Assembly: GCA_013398275.1 (NCBI GenBank)
Contig: VZSE01008770.1
Location: forward strand, 1,410,449-1,474,448
Reading direction: 5' to 3'
From: Promerops cafer
Lineage: Eukaryota; Chordata; Aves; Passeriformes; Nectariniidae
Length of the DNA: 64,000 bases
Position numbers and translations under genes: made by a program. Positions 52,901-64,000 of the stretch are shown piece by piece (positions within the stretch are counted from its first letter, which is position 1; every line of letters begins with the position of its first letter). The notes under the pieces were generated by a model. The model was given only the letters and a program-made list of their open reading frames with translations. It did no database searches and was not told the origin of the DNA.

Positions 52901-55484
52901 ACACAGATCAGTGCTGAGCTCAAGAGCCAGAAACCACCCTTCAGCCTAGGACCAATGGCAAGAAAATGCTGCCCTTAAAGTGATTAAAACCCATGATGCT
53001 CTTCTAAGCTTTTCTTTTTTCAAATGGTTTCATTGGGTAACCATATTAAAGTTCTCCTGCAGCTACTGGATGTGAAACAACTAATTAAAGGAACTTGCCC
53101 TTGATTCATCATAGGGACATAAGAGCAGCCTTTAGGAATAGGAAAACAGGATTTACCTATCTTACAATCTTCTGGTTAAAAAGAGCTTTAACAATAGGTG
53201 GATAGGATCTCTAAGGTCTAATTGACTTCTGCTCTGATGAGCAACAGTTATAAGGAGCTGAAATCTTTTCAAAGAAATGAGTGCTCTTTAGTAGCACTTC
53301 ACAACAAAAGAAATAGAAACCCAGCTAGCTGTGCTTTTAATTACTTGGTTTTATTTGTCTGTTTCTTTCTACAATTAATTTCTGACTGGAATCCTATCTG
53401 GCAAAAGCAGGATCATTCTTCTGCACATACAGGAAATGGTCAGTGGTGATTTTTTTGTGTCTTTTCATTTAAAAGTACACTTTTTTTTTTTTTTTTACTT
53501 GGTACAAACACAAACACACTTCTCATATTCACATCTTTATGTGCACATCTCCACACTTGGATTCAGAGGATTAAGTGCTGGCACAGTGCTGCAGGTGTGA
53601 TGTGAGCCTTGTTGTATGGGCTTGTTGGTTTCAAGTGCAGGTCAAGCACAGGGGGTTTAGGGGAGATCTAAAGTAATTTTGTTCTGTTAATTTCCTACTG
53701 AGTTGTTTCCCAGGAAGACAAATGGGATTATTTCATATACTGAAATTTTGAGAGGATCTTCCAATGCACCACAACTGTGCTTTTGAAATGCACTTCATCA
53801 AATGGAAGAATTACTGTGTTGAGCTCAGGCTGAAAACATGCATGAATTGCTGTAGAAATTTGGGAGTTAGAACACAAAGAAAAATTCCTGTCATGCAGTA
53901 CATATTAAAAGCTTGTAAAATTTAGGCTATAATTTGAAGACATGTTATATCAGCAGTGTATATTTTACAAGCCTAAAAGAGCCAAGAATAGAAGTTTATC
54001 TACAGCTTAACCTGATGTTTTCTGTCATTGATTTTAATAATTGGATTGTCTGACCAGTGAACTCCCAGATGCCGTGGGATGAAGCTGCAGTGTGCTGGGA
54101 AGCTGGCCCAGCTGATGCTCATCACCTCTAAGCAGGCACACAGGGGGTACCAGATGTATCTGTCAGGTTGCTATAACTCCCTCAGACCCACCTGTAAATC
54201 ACAGCTCAATGCCAGTAAATGACTCAAAATAACAAATAGTAAAACAATTTATGTGAGCAGTGCCTTCCTAGGCCCTTGATCAGTGCTTAGCAATTAAAAA
54301 TCCATGTTTGCTAGCTCCTGCTTTCCTTTAAACAGACCTGATTTTGTATCTTGCTTGGAGAAGTTGATTGAACCCTGGAGAAATATTATGAGAGCTCAAC
54401 TTCACCCTCAGTTTCAAGAGTAAAAATTTCATTTCAGCTGAGGGATTAGTTATACCTACCCAGGGATAACATTTTCGTTCAAATCCTGTGAATGCTTTTC
54501 ATTTATTAGTTTGTGTTTTATTCTGTTCAGTTATTTACACTATGCTGTTTAAGGACTTCCTGAAAACCAGGTTAATCCTTTATTCTGCCTGTCAGGATTT
54601 TTTTTTTTTTCTCTGATACCCTTGCATCAGACCTGTGGTTAAAGTGGCAAAGGTGTAGAAGTTTGCTGTGTAAGCTCTTACACTTTGATAGGGTTTTGTT
54701 TGTGGTGTTATGTGTTGAGTTGGGTTTGGGGTTTTTTTTCACATCAGAGAGGACAAAACTATTATCCCACTGAATAGTTACCCAAAGATAAGACTGGATG
54801 GAAGTTAATTTTCTCTCTCATATAAATGCATTATCACAGAGAAAAATGTGCACATCTCTGTGTAGAGTTTCCCTTTTTTCAAAGACAAACACACGGTTTT
54901 GTTTTCTTCAGTGTTTGTTTGCATTCTAGAATTTATTTATTGTTTTCATTTCTTAAACCTCCTGAAATGTTTGCAGGAAAGAAAGCTATGGCATGAAATT
55001 TTGTGACTAGAAGCAGAGTCTCTTTTCATTTTCCTAGAGAGATTCTAAAAACCAGAAGTCATAAAAATGTGTTATTTTTAGGAGACAACTTCATGGAAAC
55101 TTGGAAGTTAAGTAAGATTCAGAAGAGAGATGAATGGGGGAGGGTGTGTAATAAACTGATATTTTTTAGTGGAAAGACAGTGAAATCTGTGAACCACTTA
55201 TGGTGGCTAGATTGTTGATTTTAGTTGTGTTCAAGACTGTTGAATAATATGACTGGGTTTGCTGTAACATTTGGGAAAGCTGCACATCAATACTATTAAA
55301 ACCACATTAGTGTCTGGAGAATATTTTTACATGCTTGACCAGATTAATAAAATAAGCAAAGATCATTTTCTAGAACGCAATCTTTGCACCATTTGAAATC
55401 ATTGCATAGATAACCATGCACCTTCTTTCCCAAAAAGGCAGAAAAACTGGTTCTTAAAATTGGTTAACCCCAGAGTGAGATAAT
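52901..55484. other. Intronic sequence with no recognised gene or element
   Basis: AT-rich. It holds a 16-base T-run at 53481-53496 and another T-rich stretch at about 54599-54611. No coding similarity or CR1 block was recognised. Confidence 0.5.
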
Positions 55485-55880
55485 TTGGTGCTTGGGTGCA
55501 TCCATGCATGTTGGGGCCCTTCCAGAAGCTGCTTTTGCCCCCCAGTTTGCCCATACCCCAATCCCAGGGGCTCCTGAAGGAGCCCACAGAGCCTCACAAA
55601 GGGCTTGCCAGAAATGCCCTTGCCAGAAAAGGGCTTCATTGTGTCTGTTTCGAGCTGTGTCACTTTATTTTACCCCCAAGAGTAAACGGAATGTGCATCC
55701 TGAACAGCGGAATGATTATATTTAATGAAGATGAACCTGCATGCAGAATTTGCTGCCGGGGAGATGTGGTTCTGCCCAGACACGGTGTCCCCGGAGCCAG
55801 CAGTGCGGCCTGGCCGGGGCAGGGCCCAGCGCGGGCGTTTCTTTCTGTAGCTTTGCACACAGCCACTTTTTCAAAGCTGC
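55485..55880. other. GC- and CpG-richer block 200-600 bp upstream of the EPHA6 exon
   Basis: This block stands out from its AT-rich surroundings. Its second half holds clustered CpGs (for example gccggggagatgtgg and ggccggggcagggcccagcg near 55755-55835). Overlapping open frames of 140 codons (+, 55496-55918) and 88 codons (-, 55660-55926) follow from the low stop density of GC-rich DNA and match no family I recognise. It could be an intronic regulatory element, an unrecognised repeat, or simply a local composition shift. Confidence 0.5.
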
Positions 55881-56065
55881 TCTGCACTTCAGCAGAGGAG
55901 TTACCAGCGTGTACTTGAGACATCAATTCCAGGTTGTACGGTTTCCCTGAGAATTGCCATCTGTCATGCTTTTCTGTCTGGAGGTCACTCCAAGTTGCCT
56001 CGGGTTGGTATCCTCAGACAGGAGGTTGGAAGGATAAACCGTGTGCTTCGTCTTTAACCCTTAGT

Positions 56066-56083
56066 TATCCTTTTCCCTTTCAG
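56066..56083 (+). other. 3' splice site (polypyrimidine tract and AG) of the EPHA6 exon
   Basis: The sequence is pyrimidine-rich (ttatccttttccctttcag, with the tract at about 56066-56080) and ends in CAG directly before the coding frame opens. A possible branch-point context (ctttaaccc) lies at about 56052-56060. The acceptor fixes the exon start, because the EphA-like translation begins exactly at the next base in a split-codon phase. Confidence 0.85.
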
Positions 56084-56208
56084 CACCCACCTTGATAGGT
56101 ATGGTAAGGAAGGACTGGGCTTCCCAAAACAGCATTGCCCTCTCCTGGCAAGAGCCGGACTTTCCCCATGGAGCAATTCTGGACTACGAGATCAAGTACT
56201 ATGAGAAA
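56084..56208 (+). CDS. EPHA6: Internal exon of an EphA receptor, most likely EPHA6 (second fibronectin III repeat, N-terminal half)
   Basis: The exon is 125 bp: two bases completing a split codon, then 41 codons. Read with a G supplied by the previous exon it begins Ala-Pro-Thr, contains NSIALSWQEP, and ends DYEIKYYEK. The SWQEP tryptophan-proline motif and the YEIKYYEK strand are hallmarks of the membrane-proximal FN3 repeat of EphA receptors, which bind ephrin-A ligands on neighbouring cells and signal through a cytoplasmic tyrosine kinase in axon guidance. The segment VRKDWASQNSIALSWQ fits EPHA6 better than EPHA3, EPHA5 or EPHA7 as I remember those families; this is recalled, not searched. 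The upstream sequence is a pyrimidine tract ending in CAG and the downstream sequence is GTAGGT, so this is an intron-flanked exon and not a retrocopy. A 125-bp exon at this place agrees with the usual Eph gene structure. The open frame runs on 30 codons into the intron before a TGA. EphA identity is near certain; the paralogue is likely. Confidence 0.88.
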
Positions 56209-56214
56209 GTAGGT
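56209..56214 (+). other. 5' splice site (GTAGGT) of the EPHA6 exon
   Basis: GTAGGT follows the AAA lysine codon that ends the YEIKYYEK motif. It resembles the GTRAGT donor consensus except at position +4, and similarity to Eph receptors stops here. The exon ends on a complete codon. Confidence 0.8.
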
Positions 56215-59200
56215 CTCACTTACAGCATCACCCACACTCAGATCCTAAAGAGCAATGTGTTTTGTATTTTTAATAGTATTTTTAAACAACTTGTCAGTTG
56301 ACCCCACATACAATGCTATTTATGCTAGACGTTTTATTTTGTGCTTATTTTTTGTTGTTTTGCTTCTAACTTGTTAATGACTGTCTTGTTTCACATCAGA
56401 ATTGAGTAGAGCACCAAGCAGATCCTACATTTACTTGTCTCATAGTAACTACATTTACAAATGTGGATAAATGGATCACATGCTTGAACATATTTTGATT
56501 TATGTACTGTAAAAACTTCACATTACAGTGACACTGATGCAACAGAATTAAAGTGAATGGGAACGTGATTTCATTTTGAGGCAAAAGAATTTATTTATTA
56601 TTGCTAAATAAAGCAATAATATGTGCTTAAAGGATAGAGTGTACCAGCCTTGTTGAGAGGGTTACAAAAGGTTGCAAGAGAGAGAAACTGTCAGATTTCT
56701 GGTGCTCTGTCAAAATAAGCAATTTCCCATAGAAGAAGGCTACAACATGCATTACAAGTAAAGGTACAAGGTGCACACACACAGCATGTGTTGTGAAAGT
56801 ATAATTTGAAGCCTCCTTCTCCATAGGCACAGAACATATTTGGTCATTTCCAGTTGCTACAGGGCCTTGTACCAGTAAAAAATTTTGTGCTGCCCAGTGC
56901 CTTCAATCCTGAAGACACAGACAGGAAATTTTTAGTGTCCATACCTGAAACAGTTCCCTGCTAAGTCCGTTCTTGCTGTTTCCCTGCCCCCATCTGAAGT
57001 CACAGTGGAACTGGTGTGCATGTGTGAAGATCACAAAGAACAGAAATACAAACCAAGTCATGAAAGAACTTTTAGGGATATTAGGCTCTGTAAATATCTG
57101 AGAATTTTCTTCCTTGTTGAGATTATGCAGCTTTAATGATGCAGAAGAAAGGGTAAACCAGGGGGGAAATCCAAACAATTATAATGGGACAGCTAGAGGG
57201 AGAAGACAGATTGCTTAGACTATTTGGTAAGCCAAAGCAAGGAACCATATTTTCCTACACTAATGGAAGTCCTTCAGGTTCTGATCCATTTTTATAGTAC
57301 GCCCCATTATGACTTGAACTTCTTTTCTTCGTTGATATTAAAGAGGTGAATTAAACATGACAAATTGTGAGATTTTATTCAGTTGAATAGGAACAGTTTC
57401 AAAGATCTGTAGCCGTTTATATGGATGTTAAATTATAAATCTTATATATGTATTCAATAAAATCCTTTCTCAATGGATTATGTGCCAAGACCAGTCAGTG
57501 CTGAGTGACAAGGCAAATAATTTTTTTTAGAGGTCTATTTATTCCTTAGCCTTGACCATTGTGCAGCAAGACTACATGCACAGGCTTTATGACCCTTTGC
57601 TAGATACAGTTTAAACCACTCTTACCTGTTTTTATTTTAAAAAAAAGAGAACAATTTTGTTTTTAAAATACATAGGGAGCATCTATAAACTCTTTCCTCT
57701 GAGGTCAGGGGAGATAAATGCACTGCTGGCATCTTCCAGTGCTATGGCATAGGTGTAATTTGCAAGACCTCTCTTTGAGACCGGGTTCTGGATCAGAGAG
57801 ATGAATAATCCAGTACTGCAAGTCAGTCTGCTTATTTACAGCATTAAATTGGAAAATGTTATTTCACACCACTTTAATAATATTTAAATCTTGCTTTAAT
57901 CACATTTAAATCAAGAAGCATACATTACCACACTGCCTCAGTGTAGTGGCCAAATGCAAATAAAATTTTATATTGAGGTAAAAAAAGAGATGGTTCCTAC
58001 CTCAAGCCAGAAAATATTAATATGCACAATTAATTTAATTTTATTAAATTTCAATTCATTTTTTCTTCCTCACTGTGGAGCTCTGTATATTAAAAAGCAT
58101 AGTTTGTGTTATGACAGAGTAGATGTAGCCAGTGACACTGTAATCTCTCAGCCTTCCCAGGAACTCTGAAACAGGGGAATATCAGCATTCCTGTTCTCAG
58201 CAGAAATGACAAAATAGGGATGTTGTTGCATGCTCACAGGAAATATGATAAGAGTGAAATAATTTTCTACTGAATCTAGTATGAATTTATCACAAAGACA
58301 TCCCTCTAACAGAGAGCAAAAAATGCAGGTAAAGTTGAAGAACATGTTAAACATGAAAAGGTCAGAAATTTTTTTAATGTCTTAGGGAGTCAAGAAAAAG
58401 GCAGAAAGCAGTAGTCTTAGCTACTGATAAACACACTAGGTGGAAAAATGGAACAACTTTTGCAGTCTTTATCCCTTTCTAGCTGTCATTTGCATTTAAT
58501 AAAGAAAGGTTTTGTTCTGATAAACAATATAAGAAATGGAATGTCTCCATCAAATACAACCACTCAATCCCTGAAATTCAGCTGATTATATCAGTTTCTT
58601 AATTTAATGAAGCTCTGAAGAATTATGCAATATTCTAAACTTTTACAAGTATTACTGCTATTTCTTTTAAGATTCCTTGCTGACATTTGAAAAATTGTCA
58701 GTACATCATTGGTGAGCACATTAGGGGATCAGCCTGCTTTTAATTATCACCAGTAGGAATTCTGTGGCTCACAAATGGAAGTTGTATCTTGGCTTGGGCT
58801 CCCAAAGTTTTCTGGAAGATATGTAAACATCAGAAATCAAATAGCTGCCCAGTAAACTGTAAGCACTCCACAAAATGAGGCAGTTTCCAACAATTTCATA
58901 AGGAAGACTAATTAATGATGATGAGCATGGAACATAAAGATGCATCTTTCCATGCATTTCCAGAACAAGCACAAGAAGGGGAGGAGGCCAATTGTGCAAG
59001 AAACTTACATTTATACTCTTGTAAAATACAAATTACTCCCAGAGAAATATCAAAAGATCGAGTCCTCTCTGTGAAAAATAATCTTCTGAGAAAGACTACC
59101 AAGTTAGAAAGAAATAAGTAGAGAAGGAGAGTTATCCAGGGGTCTCAGTAAGTTACAAGTATGGAATCATACATTAATTTCGAAGTACAATAAAGCAGTT

Positions 59201-62200
59201 CAGTAGTTTTTCTGCTTTAAAGTACCTTTTCCTATATGACCTTCATTCCTCCAGGGAATTGCTGTAAAACACTCAGAACTTCAGGAAATATTGTCTCTAA
59301 AAATGAAAATCTTGTGACAATAACAAAATTTCATCGTGAGACAGTTGTACAGATTTGTAGTTTCTTATTTAGGAGTGCACTGGTACATTTTTATGCGGTT
59401 GTCTGACAAGAGGTCATTTTGTTCTGCAGCCTTTCAGCCAAAAATTCAGTGAACAAAATCTGACCTAGGATGTAATTAGAGAGCTGATTTGGCCTGGGAG
59501 AACAAAAATTCCTCGACATTCAGTCCAAGATTCTCTGAGTTCTGTCACAGCAAAGAGAAAGGTTTTCCATTGTTTGAATAGGCATGTGATATAAACAGGG
59601 AGAGAATATCATGTTCCTGATAATTGCCTTGTTGAGGCTTGGTTAGTTGAAATACCTGATTTCAGGTAGATTATAAATCAATCTGAAAACTTGGATAATA
59701 AATGAGTCTTTACAGCAACACACAGAAGATCAGTTAAATGTTTGCCCTTTGAGATCTAAGACATGCTCATAAAACCATTTCTTCATAGACCTTCTTTGGG
59801 GTCTTGAGATACTAAACATTGCAAATTATCTCTGTTGTTATGGGGTGTCTGCCCTATTCTGCACTCTGTCCATTATATTTTATGATCCCTTGATATCTTC
59901 CACAAACACTATTTCTAAAAGAGAAAAAATCTCTCATGGGCCATATTGTCTTTCCCTTTAGAAATCAGACTCATTAATACAATCTCAGTGCCATTGCTAA
60001 TTGCAATTAATTTTTCTTCTATACTTTAAACCGTTACTCAGACACTGACCAAAGCTTGCACTATGTGCAAGATTCCAGGGCATCATAATCTCTTTACCTC
60101 TCATTAAGAGGGTTTCATGTTTGAGCCAGATGAAAAAGTGTGGCCTTGCTAGAGCCTTGCAATGACACTGAGTCCTTCTGCAGGAATTCCCTCATGGGAA
60201 AGGGAACACAGCACACAGTGGATATAAACCTCACCAGCTGCACTCCAGGTTGTGCAGCTGAACTGGAAAACACTTATTCCTCCCCTTTCCATCCAAACCC
60301 ATAAAGTCAATCATCAAAAATTAATGCTCCCTAAGACCTGTATTAGGCATACCAAGCTGTGCACATATCAGCAACTGTATTAAGTTGTTATTTGTTGTCC
60401 CACATGGCCCGAGCACAGCAGCTGGATTACATTTCCTGTTACACACAAGATAACAGATCATTAGCTAAGGAAGCTTGTCGGTAGAGAAGGGATTTTGGTG
60501 GAATGTACCCAAGCAGTAACACAAGGCATTGCAGTGAAATCTCTAAACCAGAGAAGAGAGACCAGAGAAACCAGAGAAGATCTTTAGAGTCAGGATTTGG
60601 AGGAGAGGGCTGATATTTCTTTGCTTTCTTGTCTTTTGGTTAAATTTAAAGCCAAAATCCCTTTGCCAAAATACTTCATTTTGTTGGGAGACTCAATTGG
60701 CAGCTCACAGGCAGTTTTCACATAAAAAAAAATTAACCAGCCTCCATAGGACAGTGAGTGGACAGGATATGTAGGATGTCAGATATTACTTTTCCTTCAT
60801 CCCAGTATTATTTAGAGTTGAATTAATAAATAGAACTGAGAAAATAACTGAGCAGTAGAGGCAAGGGGGAAATTAGTTTTCCAATGAGATTTGAAAATGA
60901 GATGAAGAACTGATGAGGCAGAGAGATAGAGGAAAGTACCAGATTTAAAGAATTAGAAAGCAGCATGACCTTGTTAATTTTTCCATCAGTCTACAGCTGT
61001 CTTAACTTACACAAGAAATGATGCTCAGTCTTAAAACCTAATATTAAACCAAAGACTGCTATTTCTTTGAGTAATCATTAATATGAATTAAAATGAGCCA
61101 CCCTGATTTTGAGTGACAGACCTTTAGGTAAATTACATGATAGGAATAATGAGAAATTTTAAGACTCTCAGTGCATAATGTTTTGAATGACAGAATTATT
61201 TTTATAAGAATTAATATGGAAAACTATGAACATCATATGACTCATCCTGGTTTAGAGGACACCAGATGTTCCTCTGTGTCTTCTCCAGCTAAGGAGATAT
61301 TGCATTATGATCTTCTCACATTAATTAACCTGACCTTGCTTGAGTATGGGCTGGAATCAGCCTCAGTGAACAGGAGCCACACATGTTCTCATTAGATAAA
61401 ACAAGGGCATTTCTCATAAGAAGCCGCCTCATCTAGATCAGATTCAGTCCTCAGAATTTCTGTGTGGAATGTTGAAACATGCAGTAAAATTAGTTATTTC
61501 TGTTGAAAAGCCTTCTGCCTTTCTGTGAGGTCTGCGTGGCATGTGTGAAGTTCATTGACCCTGCACCTGCCTACTACTTAAACAGCCAAACCTCTCCAGT
61601 CTCTCCACCTCTTTAGTCACCATTTTGTACAATGTTTAACTAAGTTAGAAGGAACATATTTTTTCAGACACGGCTGTTACAACTCCCCTATTTCCTTTAA
61701 GCACCAGCTGTTACTTTTTTGGTTCAGATTTTTCTTTTATGGTAGATTTTTATGTGCTGAAGAATAATATATGCCTGGCTCCCAGTGGCATGAGGCTGAA
61801 GGGAGCCTGGGGGCTGTGTGACATTATTCACGGGCAGAGGGGGTTTATTTGGTATGGTGTGGCTGGGTTCTTGGCATGTGCTGGTTCTTTCTCTGGGCAT
61901 GTTCCTTTATTGTTGCTGTCCCTACTGTAGCATCCTTGACAACCTTGCTAAATTTTAAAGTCGACATCAGTGATAGGACTGGGGAGCAGGTACAGACTGA
62001 CAGTAGTAATAAGCATCTGAGGACTTCAAGTATCTGGCCATTTATTGAGTATACATAGTATAAAAAGCTGTTTGCTTCAAATGATCAGCTGGGCAATTTT
62101 TAACTTCTGTATATGCTAATAATTTTTTTTTTTAATGGACTGTTTTCTTCTGAAATATTTTTCAAATTATTCAAATCATTTAAGTCATACGTAGCATTCT

Positions 62201-64000
62201 GCTGCCTGCAAGTAAAATGTTTCTGATATGACTGGAATCAAGAAATGTAGGACTCATGCAATAATACATTTTCATTGCATTTTCAACAGTTCTCATCAAA
62301 ACAAGAGTGCTGAGTGTTTGGGATGTACAAGAGCTTTTGGACAGCAGTTTTAGGCAGCCCTTAGTGTTTGTTCATAGCATGTCACAGGGAGGCACCAGGG
62401 CTCTGAGCAGTGCCTCAGGCGTTCTCGGCCCTTTGTAGCTCCTGGGAAACGAACCATGTCTGCTGAATGTTTTTAAAAAATAATCACTACAAATGTGCTT
62501 TGGGATATAATCATTAAAATGAAATCTCCTAGCTTATTTTAGCATAGTAAGTGGTGTTAAACAAGCTTCTCAGTTTTTCTGTTCTGCTGTTGTTAACCCA
62601 GTTTCCCAAGGGAAAAAATGTAAAAGCCTCAGATTCAAAAATGAGAGAAGAAAACAGGTCTCAGAACTGTTGAGAGTGACTAATTACCAGACTCTCTGAC
62701 CAGATATAATTTTTGCCTTGTAGGAAAGAACCTAAGGACCTTACAGCAGCCATTATTAATGACACCAATGTAATTACTATTAGGAGAAAAAGAAATCTGG
62801 CATCTAAATATCAATTACACGCAGCAAAGGGTTTATCAAAGAAGTTCTAAGCTAGGCCTCTATTAGATGCCTCCTTTGGCTTGTCTACTAATCATTGTTG
62901 TCAATTATTTAGAAACAGCTTCTAAACTTTTGTATTTAATAATAAAGTAGCCTATAGGGGCATTGCTGTTGTTCCTGCTGAACCAAAATTCCTCAACAAG
63001 AAGTATAATGCTGTTTAAGCAAGCCTGGTGGATTTGATATTAAAAAAACCCATACTTAAGTCTCTGCTGATCTTGTGTTCTTGCCTGCAGCCAATACCAT
63101 TTTCTCCAAGAAAAATTACATGTACAGTGCTTATTCCAATAACTGCTAGAAGAGCTGCACAAATGTAGAAAAAGTGTATTAATGGTTTTGTATCAGTGGT
63201 TTTAAAATGCTTTCAAGGGCATAGGAATAAGCATAGGGGGTATGCAAACTATTACAAGACAACAAACACAACTAGTTCCATACCTCAAATAAAGCTAAGA
63301 AAGCTAAATCCATTGATGACAAAGATTGCTTGCTAATAAAAGGAATTATTAAATGATTGTTTTCTATCCATTAAAGCATTTGATCCTCAGGAAAAATAGT
63401 TTTTAGAATTGTGCACTGACACAGCAAGAATAAGAATAATAATAAATAAATACATATATACAGACATAAATAATGTTAACCTCAGGAATCAGTGTTAATC
63501 TTAAGTATGTGTTCAGGTGGGGTCAAAAATCAGAAGCAGCTATTTTATAAAGCAGGAAGTTTCAGCTAAGGACAACATTTAGATGATTTTGATGAACATA
63601 CTGTAAAAAAGAAATGTTTTCTCGTCAGAGATAATGTATCAGTTGCACAAAAGTAAGTGTTAAGGAGTTTAACATGTTTTATCCTGAATTAACAAAATAG
63701 AGAATGTACTCCCAAAGCATTTTTTTGTTGTTGTTTCTGTTATTATTAACTGCCTGCAGTGTGTTCACCTTTGAGTTTAGGTGCAGTAAGTTTTAGTTGC
63801 ATATGATAATAGAGTTGGAGTTCTCTCAGATACCTTAAGAGGAATTCAGGAGTCAAACTTCGGGTTTGAAAGTTTGAAAGATTTTTACAAAAAAGAATGG
63901 CAAGTTTTGTGAGCAATGACCTAAATATAACAAGCATACCGGCCAAAAGATGGTCATCTAAATGAAAATTATTCATTTAGAATATTCATTATTTATAAAT
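56209..64000 (+). other. EPHA6: Intron downstream of the EPHA6 exon (3' end outside the window)
   Basis: This stretch follows the GTAGGT donor. The next Eph exon, which should complete the FN3 repeat, was not found before the window ends, so this intron is at least 7.8 kb. It is AT-rich with no recognisable CR1 fragment or gene. An AATAAA hexamer lies at 56607-56612, but nothing else marks it as a used polyadenylation site. An A/T-rich simple stretch occurs around 63430-63475. Confidence 0.7.

Larger units (their letters stand above)
1..56083 (+). other. EPHA6: Large intron upstream of the EPHA6 exon (5' end outside the window)
   Basis: The exon at 56084 begins with a split codon and a canonical acceptor, so the preceding sequence is intron. 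I saw no further Eph exon in it: the preceding exon should encode most of the first FN3 repeat in roughly 330 bp, and no open frame here reads like that. The intron is therefore at least 56 kb, in keeping with the very long introns of EPHA6 in other vertebrates. Its recognisable content is CR1 fragments, one tRNA-derived SINE and low-complexity tracts, listed separately. Confidence 0.75.

Noticed and set aside
56212..56241. Intronic translation LTYSITHT resembles the next Eph segment (LTYS…), suggesting that the exon might extend
   Set aside because: The Eph pattern is not sustained, the GTAGGT donor sits at the conserved exon boundary, and Eph exons at this place are 125 bp. The resemblance is chance.
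1..64000. An undescribed gene cluster or defence-like system
   Set aside because: The window is intronic DNA of one large receptor gene with decayed retroelements. No set of linked coding genes is present.

Overview
The window is vertebrate, almost certainly avian, nuclear DNA. It is AT-rich, has no dense gene packing, and contains several CR1-type LINE fragments with the usual 3' end (a 'gggtcccttccaactcag' type block followed by ATTCTGTGATT-like units). One short element at 15630-15759 has a tRNA-Ile-derived head joined to a CR1-like tail. That is the architecture of the songbird SINE TguSINE1, so a passerine bird is the most likely source (inference).

The only protein-coding sequence I can support is one 125-bp exon at 56084-56208 on the + strand. 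It has a good polypyrimidine-AG acceptor and a GTAGGT donor. It encodes the first half of a second fibronectin type III repeat of an EphA receptor tyrosine kinase, and the residues fit EPHA6 best. The window therefore reads as an EPHA6 intron of at least 56 kb, the exon, and at least 7.8 kb of the next intron. No other Eph exon, complete gene, functional tRNA, rRNA or CRISPR array was found.

Layout: 1-6120 intron with low-complexity T/G tracts. 6121-6371 a perfect 26-bp palindrome next to a CR1 3' end. 7862-8416 a 303-bp direct duplication ending in CTCTC-type satellite arrays and containing a single N. 8512-8573 a CR1 tip. 8653-8697 a 15-N gap flanked by the same 15 bases on both sides. 15630-15759 the tRNA-derived SINE. 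21851-22113, 26624-27100, 28572-28702 and 34230-34318 further CR1 pieces. 42205-43160 a long, much older CR1-like LINE on the - strand. About 52281-52900 a purine-rich stretch with a possible decayed coiled-coil reading frame. 55485-55880 a GC/CpG-richer block just upstream of the exon. 56209-64000 the downstream intron.

I did not find a convincing new biological system. The most useful second looks are the two probable assembly artefacts near 8 kb, the coiled-coil-like remnant near 52.5 kb, the palindrome beside the CR1 at 6.1 kb, the tRNA-derived SINE, and the GC-rich block upstream of the exon.
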